From positions 1 through 64,000 of the forward strand of contig JAFEMH010003611.1 in NCBI GenBank assembly GCA_022495995.1: 64,000 nt of DNA, read 5' to 3'. Below, one piece after another: positions 11,101-23,121 of this stretch. The position numbers were made by a program, and so were the translations under genes. Source of the DNA: Adenophora triphylla var. japonica (Eukaryota > Streptophyta > Magnoliopsida > Asterales > Campanulaceae). A model generated the notes under the pieces. It did no database searches. It was not told the DNA's origin and saw nothing but the letters and a program-made list of their open reading frames with translations. The number at the start of each line of letters is the position of its first letter. The stretch's first letter is position 1.

Positions 11101-12830
11101 GTTTTTATCGAATAGTGCATGCCGCCGGTTAGGGCGATAGAATTCCTTATGGATTTAAAGACAGGGTGGTTGCCCATATCCAAAACACCTTATAGAAGGG
11201 CATGGGTTGTGTTGTAAATATGATAAGTAGAATTTTAAAACCCGATTTTGATATTTTAGTGGTCAGCTCGATGGATGCTATCTTTGTATATTCAGAGTTG
11301 TGGAAGGATTTTCAAAATCAATTGCAAGTTATGTTACTTGTGTCTTGTGAGAATCAAATGTTAATGGAATTCAACAAGTGTGAATTTGGCTCGAGAAGAT
11401 GGTAATTTTGGAGTCTTGTAATTTTAAGCCCGGTATTGTTATTACTTTTTTCGAGGATTGAGACCCTGATCAATTGGAATAACCTTCGACAGGGTTAGAA
11501 CTTCGTTGTTTTCTAGGATTGACAGGTTATTATTAAAAGAGTATTGATGGATTTCCAAGAATTGTAACCCCAGTGATTCAATTGCTTTCGAAGGAGGTAT
11601 CATTTATATGAAATGTTAAAGTGTGAAATCAACTTTACAGAATGGAAGATGGATTGAATACAGTCTCGACCTTTATCCTACTTGATGGTTGTGAACTTGT
11701 AGTGGTCATGTGCGCGTCAATAGAAGGATTTGGGTTGTGCTTTATACAGACTGGGAAGGCGATAGCTTATGCTTCGAGGGAATCAGAGTGGCGCAGCAAA
11801 ACATCCTTTGCATGAAGTTAAAAGTTGAGATTTGTACAAATCATCAGAGTTAAAGTATTATGTATCAGAGTGGATTGAACAACAGGTGGAGAAATTGTTG
11901 GAGTTATTAAAAGACTTATTTGCGTTATTACATACCATCCGAGAAGACTACTGTGGTTGCAGAGACGATTAGTTAAAAGACTTTCTTATCAACATTGCCA
12001 TCCTGCGAATTACGAGATGAGATATTAATTGCGAATGTTCAAGCTACCCTATCCGGTATGAAGACCCTACAGAAGTTCAACAAATGATTCGGAATTGAGG
12101 AAATTATCTGACCATTTCAAGATGGAAGAACCGAAGAGATTGTATTGCATATTGATGGAATATTAACCTTCAACGACAGAAGTGGTGTACTATATTCACA
12201 AGAGAATAAGAGACATTTTAGAGGAAGACCATAACTTGAGAATTGCGATGTATTCGAGGGGTTTGTAGATGTATCCAGCATTGAAGAAGGTTAGAGGAAT
12301 GAGAATAAAGAAGACATTGTGATGGATTTTATAACGGGACTACCCACGACATTGAAGATATGAGACACCTTCGAGTAATAGTTGATATATTGATCAGAGT
12401 TGGCTCTTTTACACCAAGAGAAATAAACTATGAAAAGGGAGAGTTAACCTAAAAGTATGGGCGAGAGAGTTGGTCGATTTTACGGAGTATTAATCACTAT
12501 ATTATATCAGATCAAGATGCGAGATTCATATTGCGGTTGTGGGAAGATTGAGTACGAGACTTTGGGACTTCCAGATGCCTTTAGATGTGCGTTATATCTC
12601 CGTATGAATTGGGTAAACAGGCAGAGAGAACTATCCAGAATCTTGAGAATGGGTGATGTGAGTATCCGATGGACTTTCATTTACTTCGAGAAGTTCGTGT
12701 AACCTTAGTTGAAGTTGCATATAGTAACAGTTATCAGGCCAGCATTGAAGTGACGCCGTATGTAGCATCAAGAAAGGGAGAAGAGTCCTTATAACTATTT
12801 CCTTGCGTTGAGTTTTGCGATCGAGGCTAT
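11101..12830 (+). pseudogene. decayed pol (RT, RNase H, start of integrase)
   Basis: Fragments in shifting frames follow the canonical order. An RT block lies near 11,190-11,400 (PISKTPYRRA, then DAIFVYSELW in place of the usual YxDD-type catalytic segment, then FNKCEF). A block like FLGLTGYY occurs near 11,500-11,530. RNase H-like GKAIAYASRE lies at about 11,750-11,785. Integrase-like MDFITGLPTT lies near 12,320-12,350, followed by a degenerate core to 12,760 and SNSYQASIEVTPY near 12,725-12,760. Stops and frameshifts are frequent and no catalytic triad can be read, so it is non-functional. The frame is finally cut by the nested element at 12,831. Confidence 0.75.
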
Positions 12831-14299
12831 TGATGGATAAAATTCCACTGTGTAATAAAAATACCTTGCAAGTGTACAAGTCACCGAAGTAGCAATATAC
12901 AAAAGTAAGGGTCGAACCACAGAGACTTGAGTGTTTAACAAGTTGATTCAATTAGTGCAGAAAGTAACCAAAAAAAAAGGGTTGTTGATTTGGTTTATTA
13001 CTAAATTATTAAAACGAGAAATTAAACTATTTAATTGAAGAAAACAAGAAAGCAAGAAACAAGGGTGTAATCAGATCAAAGGAATTCACGGATTGGATTT
13101 CATAATTGTATCCCCTCTATGCTATGATTTTGATAATAAAAATAACAATCTCATTCCAAGATTCTTTCACGTGATTAAGGGTTGGGACGTTTGGTGTTCG
13201 GATTGCAACCCTAATATTTCTATCTTATTGTAAATTTCGGTAGGTTAAAACAACATTCAAGAAACTCATTAAGTCCACAAGAAACAAATGAATCTAGGTT
13301 GTCTTGTATTCCGGTAGGTCAACAATCCAACCTAATTGATGAACTAGTGTACTTTAAATAAACCGTTCACGGTAGTGCAACAGTTTAAAATAGATTAAAT
13401 AATGATAATTAATTCATCAAATAAGAATGAGAAAGTTTGAAAGAATTAAAACTTAAATTAGCATAGAGGTTCCACAATTACTACATCCAATCCATGAATA
13501 AAATTATTTAGCTACTCATAATAAAAATTACAGAAATAAAATAAAACATAAAAATCATAAACCTTGAATTGAATCGGAACGAAGGAAGTATTGTTTTATC
13601 CTTTCTCTCTACAGTACCCGGGAAGTACCACGGCTGGAACACCACTTTTATGAAATCCCTTCTTGATTTATATAATAACCTAGGCTGCAATTGTGGAAAC
13701 AACAAGCCCAATTCAAGGCCCACTTCGCTCCAACGCCCTGACTCGTGCCCACGAGTCGTGATACTTGGCCCAACTCGTTCTGATTGAATTGCCTTGTTTT
13801 TGACAATTTCCTTTGCCTTGGCCCAGCTTTCCCATTTTTGGCCCACTACAGTTGATTTGGCCGGCCACCTTGTGCTGTGATTCTCGGCCAGTTGCTGTGA
13901 TCCTCGGTCAGCATTGCTCCTTCCTTCGGCCATGCAACCTTGGTGTTACTCCTTTTGTTATTCGCCCCGTCTCACAATTTTGCCGTCACACTTTGATCAC
14001 TATAAAAATTATTTTGCGCCTCGCTCTTTGAGATTTTATTTTTCACTTTAGCCCATAAATTTTTATAAATCAAATTCCTCCCAAAATTTCCATATTTTCA
14101 GTTTAGTCCCTGAATTTCCAATAAATTACAACTTGGCCCTTGAACTTCTAAAGTGGGTACAAATCCTCCGTTTTCAGCATTGTTGCAATTCAGTCCCTGA
14201 ACTATCAAAACACTAACAAAATACATTAAATTCTCAAGGTTTCGAGCATCAAATAAGCTAGAAAATATATCTTTTGGATGGGTAAAACCACATCCATCA
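12831..14299 (-). repeat. 3' LTR of the Athila-like element
   Basis: Bounded by TGATGGAT and ATCCATCA. A minus-strand TATATAAAT box lies at about 13,669-13,678. Contains the paired CACGAGTCGTG motif at 13,741-13,760. Confidence 0.9.
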
Positions 14300-14312
14300 A
14301 ATACCCCCAAAC
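14300..14312 (-). other. polypurine tract of the Athila-like element
   Basis: Minus-strand GTTTGGGGGTATT directly abutting the 3' LTR, the priming site for plus-strand DNA synthesis. Confidence 0.75.
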
Positions 14313-15800
14313 TTATCATTTGCTCGTCCTCGAGTAAAACAAAAGAACTAAACAAAAACAAAACTACCCTAACAACTAAAAACAATCAACATAAAATATT
14401 TTTGATATGTTCTCAATATATACAAGGTTGTCGGCCAAACAAGTCTCAGATTCTCACATAATATGCTAAACAAGTGCCAGTAAGAATATGCACTTACAAT
14501 CACATTAATACATCTAACTCACAATTTTCCACCTCGGCCTGAATGATGAATGAAATATGGGAGATCATGATCAATAAGATAAGATTGTTTATAGGTTCAC
14601 TAAAACATGCTCTACATCACAGATAACAATACAATTTCATATACAAGGATACTCATATGCATGATTACACACTTGTCAACCCGATTACTCAATATTGAAA
14701 AAAAATATGGCTCAAAGTTAAATCCACACAATTGTGGGGCTAGGTTCACGGGTACAAACGAAGGAATGGACATACAAACACAAGAATGTGAAACTAAAAG
14801 CCTTCCATTGCATATTACACATTTCGGAATTTCAGCTTTTCCGCTCACCTTTGTTTCCCCAATACTTCAACCCCCAAACTAGAACTTTGTTCATGCTTTA
14901 TACACTTGGGGTTGAAAGCATTCCCTCACTCAAAATAGGTCACTCATCAAACATACTTCACAGAATTAGGGGGCAAACTGTTTTTCTTTTCTTTTTTTTT
15001 TTGAAATTGAAATTGAACTTTTTTTTTTGCCCCCTTTTATACAATATACAACATATTCCCAACTTTTGACCTTTCTCACTCATTCCCATAATTTCCCTAT
15101 GTAACCCCCAAACTAGAATTTTTCTAATTCCACATTCTTGCAAGGTAGGATAAACCTATTCTAGGTATCAAGGATTAGGGAGTAGGCATCAAATGAAGGC
15201 GAATGGTGGTCGAGATGTTCCATTCTTTCTAAACAGCTCAAAAGGATCAAGTGACAATTCATATATAGACAAAGGACGAGAAAGTCGAAGGCTCACAAGA
15301 GGGTTAACAAAGAAATATAAGCCATAAATATCAAGTAATCTATTGATTTGTTATTGACAAGCGTGCAACCATATTCTAGGACCCCCGAGAATGTCAAAGT
15401 GAACCCATAAAGGGCAACTAAATTAATGACCATGATCAAGAAGTATAATGGAAGTGAATGGTGGTGCAATTATGTTTTACATGTATTAATGCAATTCTAA
15501 TAAACAAATTCAAATTGACACAAACTTAACAAAACTCATTCAAAATCCCTCAAATCATCACTGATATCGTCAACTTCCAAACATATAAAGAGAACAAAAA
15601 TTTTTAAATTTTTTTATTTTTTTTTGGAGGGTGACACTATATACACTCCCCTATAAACCCACAAACTCGGAGAGACATCTACCCCCAAACTCAAAACATG
15701 CTATGTCCTCATAGCAAAGAGAACAACAACATGTCTCGGGTTCAAAGGCCGATGTGACACAACAAAACAAATAAATAAAGCAATAAAAACGTACCTACTT
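14313..15800 (-). other. long 3' non-coding region of the Athila-like element
   Basis: About 1.5 kb with no supported coding frame. It has homopolymer patches (14,990-15,030; 15,600-15,626) and short open frames without motifs. In complete Athila elements this interval can carry an envelope-like ORF; nothing of the kind is recognisable here. Confidence 0.6.
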
Positions 15801-15824
15801 GGGTTGCCTCCCAATCAGCGCTTT
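15801..15824 (-). other. conserved Athila/Tat 3' motif (GCGCT..TTGGGAGGCAACCC type)
   Basis: On the minus strand AAAGCGCTGATTGGGAGGCA is followed by ACCC. Very similar words occur just after pol in many plant Athila and Tat elements. Its survival here, only about 250 bp after the protease frame, marks the internal deletion that removed RT, RNase H and integrase. Confidence 0.7.
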
Positions 15825-16071
15825 GGTTAAGGTCGTTAGCCCGACCATTGCCCCACTTACTTGGGGTTGAGATTGGCCTCAATGGATTTGGCCTTTGCTT
15901 TTCGCCCTTTGACCACCTTTGATTTTCTCGGGCACAAACGCCCACTTCCTTCCATACGTAGGTCCCTTTCTTAACGCCTAACGTCACAGATCCCTTGCGC
16001 AAGCAAGGTAAAGAGAGGTCATGCCGAACTCTTGACCTGATCTTGACTCAGTGGCCGGCTCGGTTCACTAT

Positions 16072-17193
16072 TCACATGGCTAGCGCATCAAAACGAACAT
16101 GACAGACTCGGTCCTTAGGTTCGATTTTTTTTTTTAGGCCGGTGGAAACCGCTTGCCCTATAGGACCCTCGCCCGGAACATCTTCCTCAACAAGATCAAA
16201 GAGATTATCTTGAACAAAAATATTAGCAAAAATAGTCTCAGATAAATCAAGCAAATAACTCTCCTCTCTAGGCACCTGTGATTTTAAGGGGACAAGAAGG
16301 TTGTGTGATGACCTCAACTCCTTTTGGGAGTGATTTAGGGGGTGATATGGTCCGTCACTCCTCGAGTGTTGATCGGCCTTAATGTTGCTAGCCATGTGAC
16401 AAACGTCCACATTATCCCTAATTTTCTCACCGTCATCCACACAATAATTCTTAATCTCAAAATCCATAATGTACCCTACAAATTCCTTCTTAGGTGGAGG
16501 TTCTTTACAATTTTCAAACATGAAGAACCTAATCTCCTCCCCCATCACAGTCAATGCAATATTACCATGTGGCACATCTATCACTGATTTGGTGTCAAAC
16601 AGAAAAGGTCTCCCAAGTAATATGGGAGCCCCAAATTCATCACCCTCATGATTTTCCATACTTACCACCATAAACTCAACTGAAATTACAAATTTATCTA
16701 CTTTAACCAACACACCCTCTACAACTCCTAATGGTCGTTTAACCGACTGATCAGCCAATTGCAAATTCCTTGTAGGAGGTTGCAAATTTTGTAATCCCAA
16801 ATTCCTGAAAATATGGTATGGCATTACGTTGACACTAGCTCCTAGATCCATTAAACCATTAAAATTTTGACCCCCTAAAGTAATCGGAATAGTAAAACAT
16901 CCGGGATCTTTTCTTTCTTTTTCTTTATTCAACACATCCACACCACCAGAGGGTATGGTTTTTCCAACATCAAGACAAGTGGATTCACGATTACTAGCAG
17001 AAAAGACATCATGAATTACCTCCAAACTTCTCTCTTCCTCACAAGCATAATTATCACTATCAACATCACAAAGAGAAGAGAGAAATACCTCCTCAATTTC
17101 ATCGCTTTCATCCCAAATAGTCACAATAGACTTGGCTTGCTCTGGTGGGTTTTGAAAATTTTCTTGTCTTTGGCCTTGTACCGTTTCCACCAA
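16072..17193 (-). pseudogene. Athila-like aspartic protease region of gag-pro
   Basis: About 373 codons continuing the gag frame directly after an in-frame TAG. The retroviral-type protease is seen as FNGLMDLGASVNVMPY (D-L-G-A-S in place of the common D-S/T-G), then a LADQSVKRPLGVV flap-like segment and APILLGRPFL, the usual Athila protease core. The final third is acidic and lacks motifs. It would release gag proteins in virus-like particles. There is no RT start downstream: the frame stops at 16072 and non-coding DNA follows. It could only be made as a fusion by reading through the TAG or by trans-acting help. Confidence 0.8.
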
Positions 17194-18471
17194 CTATCCA
17201 ATTTGGGTCTGTAACTTCTGCATGGCAGCCTCATGATTTCTGAAGGCTTGTTGTTGTTCCATCTTGTACTGTTGTTGCTCCATCTTTAACTGCATCATGG
17301 GCTCTTCCCAAGGCTCTCTGTTCCTCTCAAAAGGCCCCTGAGGTGGTAGTTGGGGATGGAGAGTTTTATTCGGTTGATTTCCATCCCATGACAGGTTGGG
17401 ATGTCTCGGCCCTGCTTGCCCTCCTAGATTGTATACATTCCCGTACTGATTGTTGCTTGGTGGAAACCTTTGCATATATGACTGCATCGCCTGCACCTGC
17501 TCATGATCATATAAATGGGGACTAGTGGTGGGGCAAACTTCATAAGAATGAGTGTTAGAACCACAAGTTACACAACTATCATGCATTATATTACCAACAG
17601 ATGACACATTGGATGCAGAATTGGAAGTACTACTCATGACCAACTTATCAAATTTTTGATTAAGAAGTGCAATTTGTTTTGAAATCTCATCATTCATCCC
17701 TATTCCATTCACACTATTTGTTTTACCCCTTGACCCCTTTTGTTGAGAATTAGATGCCAGCCTCTCAAATAAGGCTTGGGTTTCCTCAGCAGTTTTGGCT
17801 CCGAAAGAACCTCCAGCTGCGTTGTCAACCATGGCCTGATCAGCTTGTGTCAACCCACCATAGAAAGTTTGATGCAATAAAGGTTGAGAAAAATTGTGGT
17901 GGGGACATTGCACCAAGAGCATTGTAAATCTGTCCCATACTTCACGAAATGCCTCAAAAGAGTCCTGTGTGAACCCTATAATTTTCTGTCTAAAAGTGGC
18001 TAACGTGGCATGTGGTAAATACTTTCTCAGGAATATATCATGTAACTCATCCCAAGTAGTAATGCTCCTAGGCGGGAGCAACATAAGCCACATCTTAGCA
18101 TTATCTTTCAAAGCAAAGGGAAAACATTTCAGTCTTAGGTGCTCATCAGTCACACCCTCTCTCAACAGAAAACTCGACACAATCATCATATATTCCCTCG
18201 AGAAATTCAAAAAATCCTCAGAGGGGAGGCCATGAAATTGAGGAATCATGTTAAACAGATGGCCTTTTACCTCATAACTTTTTGTTGCATCAGTCAATAC
18301 AATGCATGACACAGATGTGTCCACCCGCGGCCTAGAGAAGGCATCCATAGTGGGTGCTTGCAAATCCATATCAAATTCAAGTTCTTCTCCCTCGGTGGAA
18401 GAAGTTTCTAAGTCTCTTTCGAGGGGATTGCCCTCTTTTAAATTTAATTCTCTTAAATGCTGCCAAAAACT
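17194..18471 (-). CDS. Athila-like gag
   Basis: An open frame of about 425 codons from the LTR junction; a plausible first Met is at 18369. The retrotransposon gag domain is clear: IPQFHGLPSEDFLNF, then FPFALKDNAKMWLMLLPP, SITTWDELHDIFLRKY, FRQKIIGFTQ, WDRFTMLLVQCPHH and QTFYGGL. A Cys/His segment (CVTCGSNTHSYEVC) follows, then a Gln-rich tail. It forms the capsid-like particle of the element. The frame ends at a TAG exactly where Athila gag proteins usually have a Gln in an IGQL-type motif, and the protease continues in the same frame. Otherwise the gag frame is intact, unusual among the retroelements in this window. Confidence 0.85.
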   Translation of the reverse strand, partial: SFWQHLRELNLKEGNPLERDLETSSTEGEELEFDMDLQAPTMDAFSRPRVDTSVSCIVLTDATKSYEVKGHLFNMIPQFHGLPSEDFLNFSREYMMIVSSFLLREGVTDEHLRLKCFPFALKDNAKMWLMLLPPRSITTWDELHDIFLRKYLPHATLATFRQKIIGFTQDSFEAFREVWDRFTMLLVQCPHHNFSQPLLHQTFYGGLTQADQAMVDNAAGGSFGAKTAEETQALFERLASNSQQKGSRGKTNSVNGIGMNDEISKQIALLNQKFDKLVMSSTSNSASNVSSVGNIMHDSCVTCGSNTHSYEVCPTTSPHLYDHEQVQAMQSYMQRFPPSNNQYGNVYNLGGQAGPRHPNLSWDGNQPNKTLHPQLPPQGPFERNREPWEEPMMQLKMEQQQYKMEQQQAFRNHEAAMQKLQTQIG

Positions 18472-19938
18472 TGATGGATAAAATTCCACTGTGTAATAAA
18501 AATACCTTGCAAGTGTACAAGTCACCGAAGTAGCAATATACAAAAGTAAGGGTCGAACCACAGAGACTTGAGTGTTTAACAAGTTGATTCAATTAGTGCA
18601 GAAAGTAACCAAAAAAAAGGGTTGTTGATTTGGTTTATTACTAAATTATTAAAACGAGAAATTAAACTATTTAATTGAAGAAAACAAGAAAGCAAGAAAC
18701 AAGGGTGTAATCAGATCAAAGGAATTCACGGATTGGATTTCATAATTGTATCCCATCTATGCTATGATTTTGATAATAAAAATAACAATCTCATTCCAAG
18801 ATTCTTTCACGTGATTAAGGGTTGGGACGTTTGGTGTTCGGATTGCAACCCTAATATTTCTATCTTATTGTAAATTCCGGTAGGTCAAAACAACATTCAA
18901 GAAACTCATTAAGTCCACAAGAAACAAATGAATCTAGGTTGTCTTGTATTCCGGTAGGTCAACAATCCAACCTAATTGATGAACTAGTGTACTTTAAATA
19001 AACCGTTCACGGTAGTGCAACAGTCTAAAACAGATTAAATAATGATAATTAATTCATCAAATAAGAATGAGAAAGTTTGAAAGAATTAAAACTTAAATTA
19101 GCATAGAGGTTCCACAATTACTACATTCAATCCATGAATAAAATTATTTAGCTACTCATAATAAAAATTACAGAAATAAAATAAAACATAAAAATCATAA
19201 ACCTTGAATTGAATCGGAACGAAGGAAGTATTGTTTTATTCCTTCTCTCTACAGTAACCGGAAGTACCACGGCTGGAACACCACTTTTATGAAATCCCTT
19301 CTTGATTTATATAATAACCTAGGCTGCAATTGTGGAAACAACAAGCCCAATTCAAGGCCCACTTCGCTCCAACGCCCTGACTCGTGCCCACGAGTCGTGA
19401 TACTTGGCCCAACTCGTTCTGATTGAATTGCCTTGTTTTTGACAATTTCCTTTGCCTTGGCCCAGCTTTCCCATTTTTGGCCCACTGCAGTTGATTTGGC
19501 CGGCCATATTGTGCTGTGATTCTCGGCCAATTGCTGTGATCCTCGGCCAGCATTGCTCCTTCCTTCGGCCATGCAACCTTGTTGTTACTCCTTTTGTTAT
19601 TCGCCCCGTTTCACAATTTTGCCGTCACACTTTGATCACTATAAAAATTATTTTGCGTCTCGCTCTTTGAGATTTTATTTTTCACTTTAGCCCATGAATT
19701 TTTATAAATCAAATTTCTCCCAAAATTTCCATATTTTCAGTTTAGTCCCTGAATTTCCAATAAATTACAACTTGGCCCTTGAACTTCCAAAGTGGGTACA
19801 AATCCTCCGTTTTCAGCATTGTTGCACTTCAGTCCCTGAACTATCAAAACACTAACAAAATACATTAAATTCTCAAGGTTTCGAGCATCAAATAAGCTAG
19901 GAAATATATCTTTTGGATGGGTAAAATCACATCCATCA
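18472..19938 (-). repeat. 5' LTR of the Athila-like element
   Basis: Partner of 12831-14299. On the minus strand it is followed by AGTTTTTGGCAGCATTT, which begins like the TTTTTGGC of Athila primer sites and then diverges, so the primer site may be degenerate. Gag coding potential starts immediately after. Confidence 0.9.
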
Positions 19939-20158
19939 GCTATTCATGTTGGTCTAACTTATGTGGAAGAACCATTGAGTGGTATTAGAATCAAATTCGG
20001 GAATGGAAAACCTAGAATATTCGGGTTGTGTAAATTTGTGGAAAAATCATATTATTGGGGGGAAGCCCTTGGGTTGCGGGAATCCGAGAGGCGTGAGAGA
20101 TTTGTGATCATTTGAGTATTCAGGTAAGTATGTTTAAAATTCGGGATGAATTTTAGTT
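19939..20158 (+). pseudogene. 3' end of the Tekay-like pol, after the nested insertion
   Basis: Resumes after the GCTAT duplication. The frame contains HVGLTYVEEPLSGIRIK and later ESERRERF, matching the end of chromoviral pol (after integrase, around the usual YEE-P-xx-I and W-ELE-MRER segments). It stops shortly before the polypurine tract. Confidence 0.65.
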
Positions 20159-20171
20159 AAGGGGGAGTGAG
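20159..20171 (+). other. polypurine tract of the Tekay-like element
   Basis: AAGGGGGAGTGAG immediately upstream of the 3' LTR start TGTCACG. Confidence 0.9.
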
Positions 20172-23121
20172 TGTCACGACCCGAAACCTAGGCACCATTT
20201 TGGTCACGTGTTGAGCACGGTGAGTGGGGTGAGTAGCATTTTATTTTATGCATTTCATAATGATTGAGGTTTTTATGTGTTAGTTTTAACATTTTAATAA
20301 TTGATTTGACCTTTTAGTGATGCTAATAAATTAATTTTAATTATTTAATGTCTAAATGGGATAAATAGAAATTTTGTAGTAAAGTTACAATATTGAAAAT
20401 ATTAAATAAAAAGGGCTTTACAAAAGTGAGGGGGCCTAGGTGCAATTTAAAACTTAAGGTAGTTCGTTTGAAATAACTTAGATCATGAAGGGCTAAATGG
20501 TAACATTGATTTATATATATATTACTCCTTCTTCACTCTTCCGCATAATTCCACTCCATGAAAAATCAGTAACCAGACGCCGAGGGAAAGAAAAAGAAAA
20601 TACTTCCTCCGTCCCAAAATCTTTTTGATTCATTTCTTTCAAAAATTTTAGAAAATTAATCGTTAGTCCGATTGACGATCCGACTGCGGCGGAGCGATCA
20701 GGAAGCCGAGGAGAACGTTTAGAGCCGATCAGATCGTCTTTTCGTTTCGACATATTTTTAGGTGAGTTATTATGATTTCTTTCGATAACTACCCATTTAA
20801 TATTTAATGTTGATATTATGATGATATAAAAGATCTGTGATATTTTTGACAATTTATTGGGTCTTGAAAGTGAATAAATCTTGTGGTTGTAATAAATAGT
20901 GTAATGGATTGGGTAAAAATTGATATTATGGTGCAATAAAGAATTTTACTTATTTTAGTAATTTATTGGGATTTTTGAATAAAGGAAAAATAGTTTGGAC
21001 ATAGATGATTATTTGGGTTTTGGAAGGTTGGAAAAGGGTTTCGGAAAGGAGTATAGTAAAGGGTGATAAATTTGGGGTTTATTATACGAAGTTATCTGAG
21101 ATGTAAAGTTGTGGTTATATGTGTTATAAGATGTGGTTGTTACCATATAAATGATTATTGATAAAGTTGACAAATGGATTGGCTTTTAAAATGATTTGGA
21201 AGTAAGTAGTAAAAAAGGGATAAAATGGATATATGACATGGAGGAAAATTTGGGATATTAAAATGAAAACTTATAATAAAGTGGGTTAAGGTTGTAGGGA
21301 TAGTGTTGTGATAATTGGGATGAAAACGATATGGTTGTTAATTATAGATATTATATGGCATGGGGAAAGTATAGTGATAATCTCAATCTATATGTATATA
21401 GTGTAGTGGTCTAGTGCATGAATTGGGATCTTGACTTTAAGGTTAAAATGGTTAGAAAAAGCTTAAGGTTGATAAACATAAAAAGAGCAATGGAATAGTT
21501 GAATGGTCATATGGTGAATGGGAGAGAGATGTGCTATGGCATGATTTGAGTGTGGTTGTGTTGAAATGTGCATATAACTGGTTTTGAGTTAGTCTGGTGC
21601 AGCTTTGGAAAGTTGGGAAGTGATTGTGTTGCTTGGATGGAGCTGATGTTGAACATCAGCAACATTTCTGATGTTGGGCACGACTCGTTCCCTGGAGCAC
21701 GAGTCGTGACCCTCAATTGGGACTCGTGATACTTAGTCGTGAGGAATTAAGCAGTCGTGCAGGGGTTGGGTACGACTCGTACCCTGGAGCACGAGTCGTG
21801 CCCAGGACTGATTCAGAGTATGAATTTCAAGCAACTTGGAACCTAAGCAATTTAATTGGGATTTGACCCTTCTTTAACTATAATCCTAGAGCAACGTTAA
21901 TACTTTGCAACGGCGTTTTAAATAGATCAAAATGATAATGAGAATGTCCTTAAATCTTGTTTTGAAAAGGGTTGAGACCCATGTTAAATTGGTAACCAAA
22001 GTTATAGAAACTTGTTATTGGATTATGGAACTTGTGTATAAGTTGTGCAATGTGATATTATGAACGCGTAAGGTTAATCGTTGTCATTGTACCTTTACGT
22101 GCTTATCTATGAATGTTTATAGATTGAATTGGGCGTGAAATAACTGTTGCACGTCATTATTGTATTGTTTATGAGCATATATGCCATACGTGGATTATAT
22201 TGACTCATTAGTGTTTATATATATGTTACACTAATTGAGATGTTCAACATGAGTAATTGTACCATGTTTTATACTGTTCAACATGAATAATTGTACCATG
22301 TTATATATTGTTGAACATGAGTAATTGTGCCATGTTATATACTGTTATCCCAATGTGTGGACGTGATTTCAAGTAACTGTATGTGCTTGAATATGTATAA
22401 ACATGTATTCCCGAGAGGATGTATATACATGTATTCCCTAGAGGATGTTTTCTCAAGAGGATGTATATAAATGTATTTCCAAGAGGATGTATAAACATGT
22501 ATTCCCAAGAGGATGTATATACATGTATTCCCTAGAGGATGTTTTCCCAAGAGGATGTATATAAATGTATTTTCAAGAGGATGTATAAACATATATTCCC
22601 AAGAGGATGTATATACATGTATTCCCTAGAGGATGTTTTCCCAAGAGGATGTTTTCCCAAGAGGATGTAATGTGTTTACGGTATTCAAATTATGACGTGA
22701 AACAACTTGCTTACGTGTTGCATCTTATTTGGCATATTGCTGCATGCATAATAACTTGCTGAGATTCTTTCTCACCCCTTCTCCCTTTAATTTTTTTTTT
22801 AGTTTCAGCTGAGACAGGTAGATCAGACCGGTGAGGCCGAAAAGGAGTTGGATCGTCTTATGGGTGTCAGGGTATGTGTACTGTTTGGGAGTTGAGAATA
22901 AGTGTAGTTATTATTAAATTGAGAAAAAGAAATATGTATAAAGTTTTATAAATATCTTCAATGAAATGTTGTAAATTAAAACAGGTTATAGTTTGGTTTT
23001 CAAAAGTTTATTTCACTCTTAAATTATTTAAATGAAAAGTTTTAATTAATTAGGGGGTGGTTTAGGGACTCTCCAGCTGGGACACGAGCTTATAGGTCCC
23101 GGGGTTGGGGAGGTCCTCACA
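20172..23121 (+). repeat. 3' LTR of the Tekay-like element
   Basis: 2950 bp, collinear with 7429-10430. Ends CTCACA and is followed by the target duplication AAGAT and the second half of the interrupted exon. Its minisatellite (22398-22668) is shorter than in the 5' LTR. Confidence 0.9.
22398..22668 (+). repeat. minisatellite inside the 3' LTR
   Basis: Same CCCAAGAGGATGT-based units as at 9640-9977, with fewer copies. Confidence 0.85.

Larger units (their letters stand above)
12831..19938 (-). mobile_element. Athila-like Ty3/gypsy element, non-autonomous, nested
   Basis: LTRs of 1469 and 1467 bp (12831-14299, 18472-19938) begin TGATGGAT and end ATCCATCA. The exact 5-bp target duplication GCTAT (12826-12830 and 19939-19943) shows insertion into the integrase region of the Tekay-like element. 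Orientation is minus: a polypurine tract adjoins the left LTR, and gag then protease follow from the right LTR. The 4.17-kb interior holds gag and an aspartic protease, then the conserved GCGCT..TTGGGAGGCAACCC tail seen after pol in Athila/Tat elements, but no RT, RNase H or integrase. By eye the LTRs differ at about two dozen positions, mostly transitions, so it is younger than its host element. Confidence 0.9.
7429..23121 (+). mobile_element. Ty3/gypsy LTR retrotransposon (Tekay/Del-like), complete termini
   Basis: Complete at both ends: LTRs of about 3.0 kb begin TGTCACGACC and end GGTCCTCACA (7429-10430 and 20172-23121). The 5-bp target duplication AAGAT is exact (7424-7428 and 23122-23126). 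A tRNA-iMet primer site TGGTATCAGAGC follows the 5' LTR by two bases, and a polypurine tract precedes the 3' LTR. Between them is a heavily decayed pol in RT, RNase H, integrase order. Long LTRs, an iMet primer site and the pol order fit the Tekay/Del chromoviruses; a chromodomain is not readable, so the clade is an inference. The element is interrupted by the Athila-like insertion at 12,831-19,938 and itself interrupts a transposon-gene exon. Confidence 0.9.

Noticed and set aside
16342..17525. Plus-strand frames opposite the Athila-like gag-protease
   Set aside because: Antisense shadows; the minus strand shows recognised gag and protease motifs.
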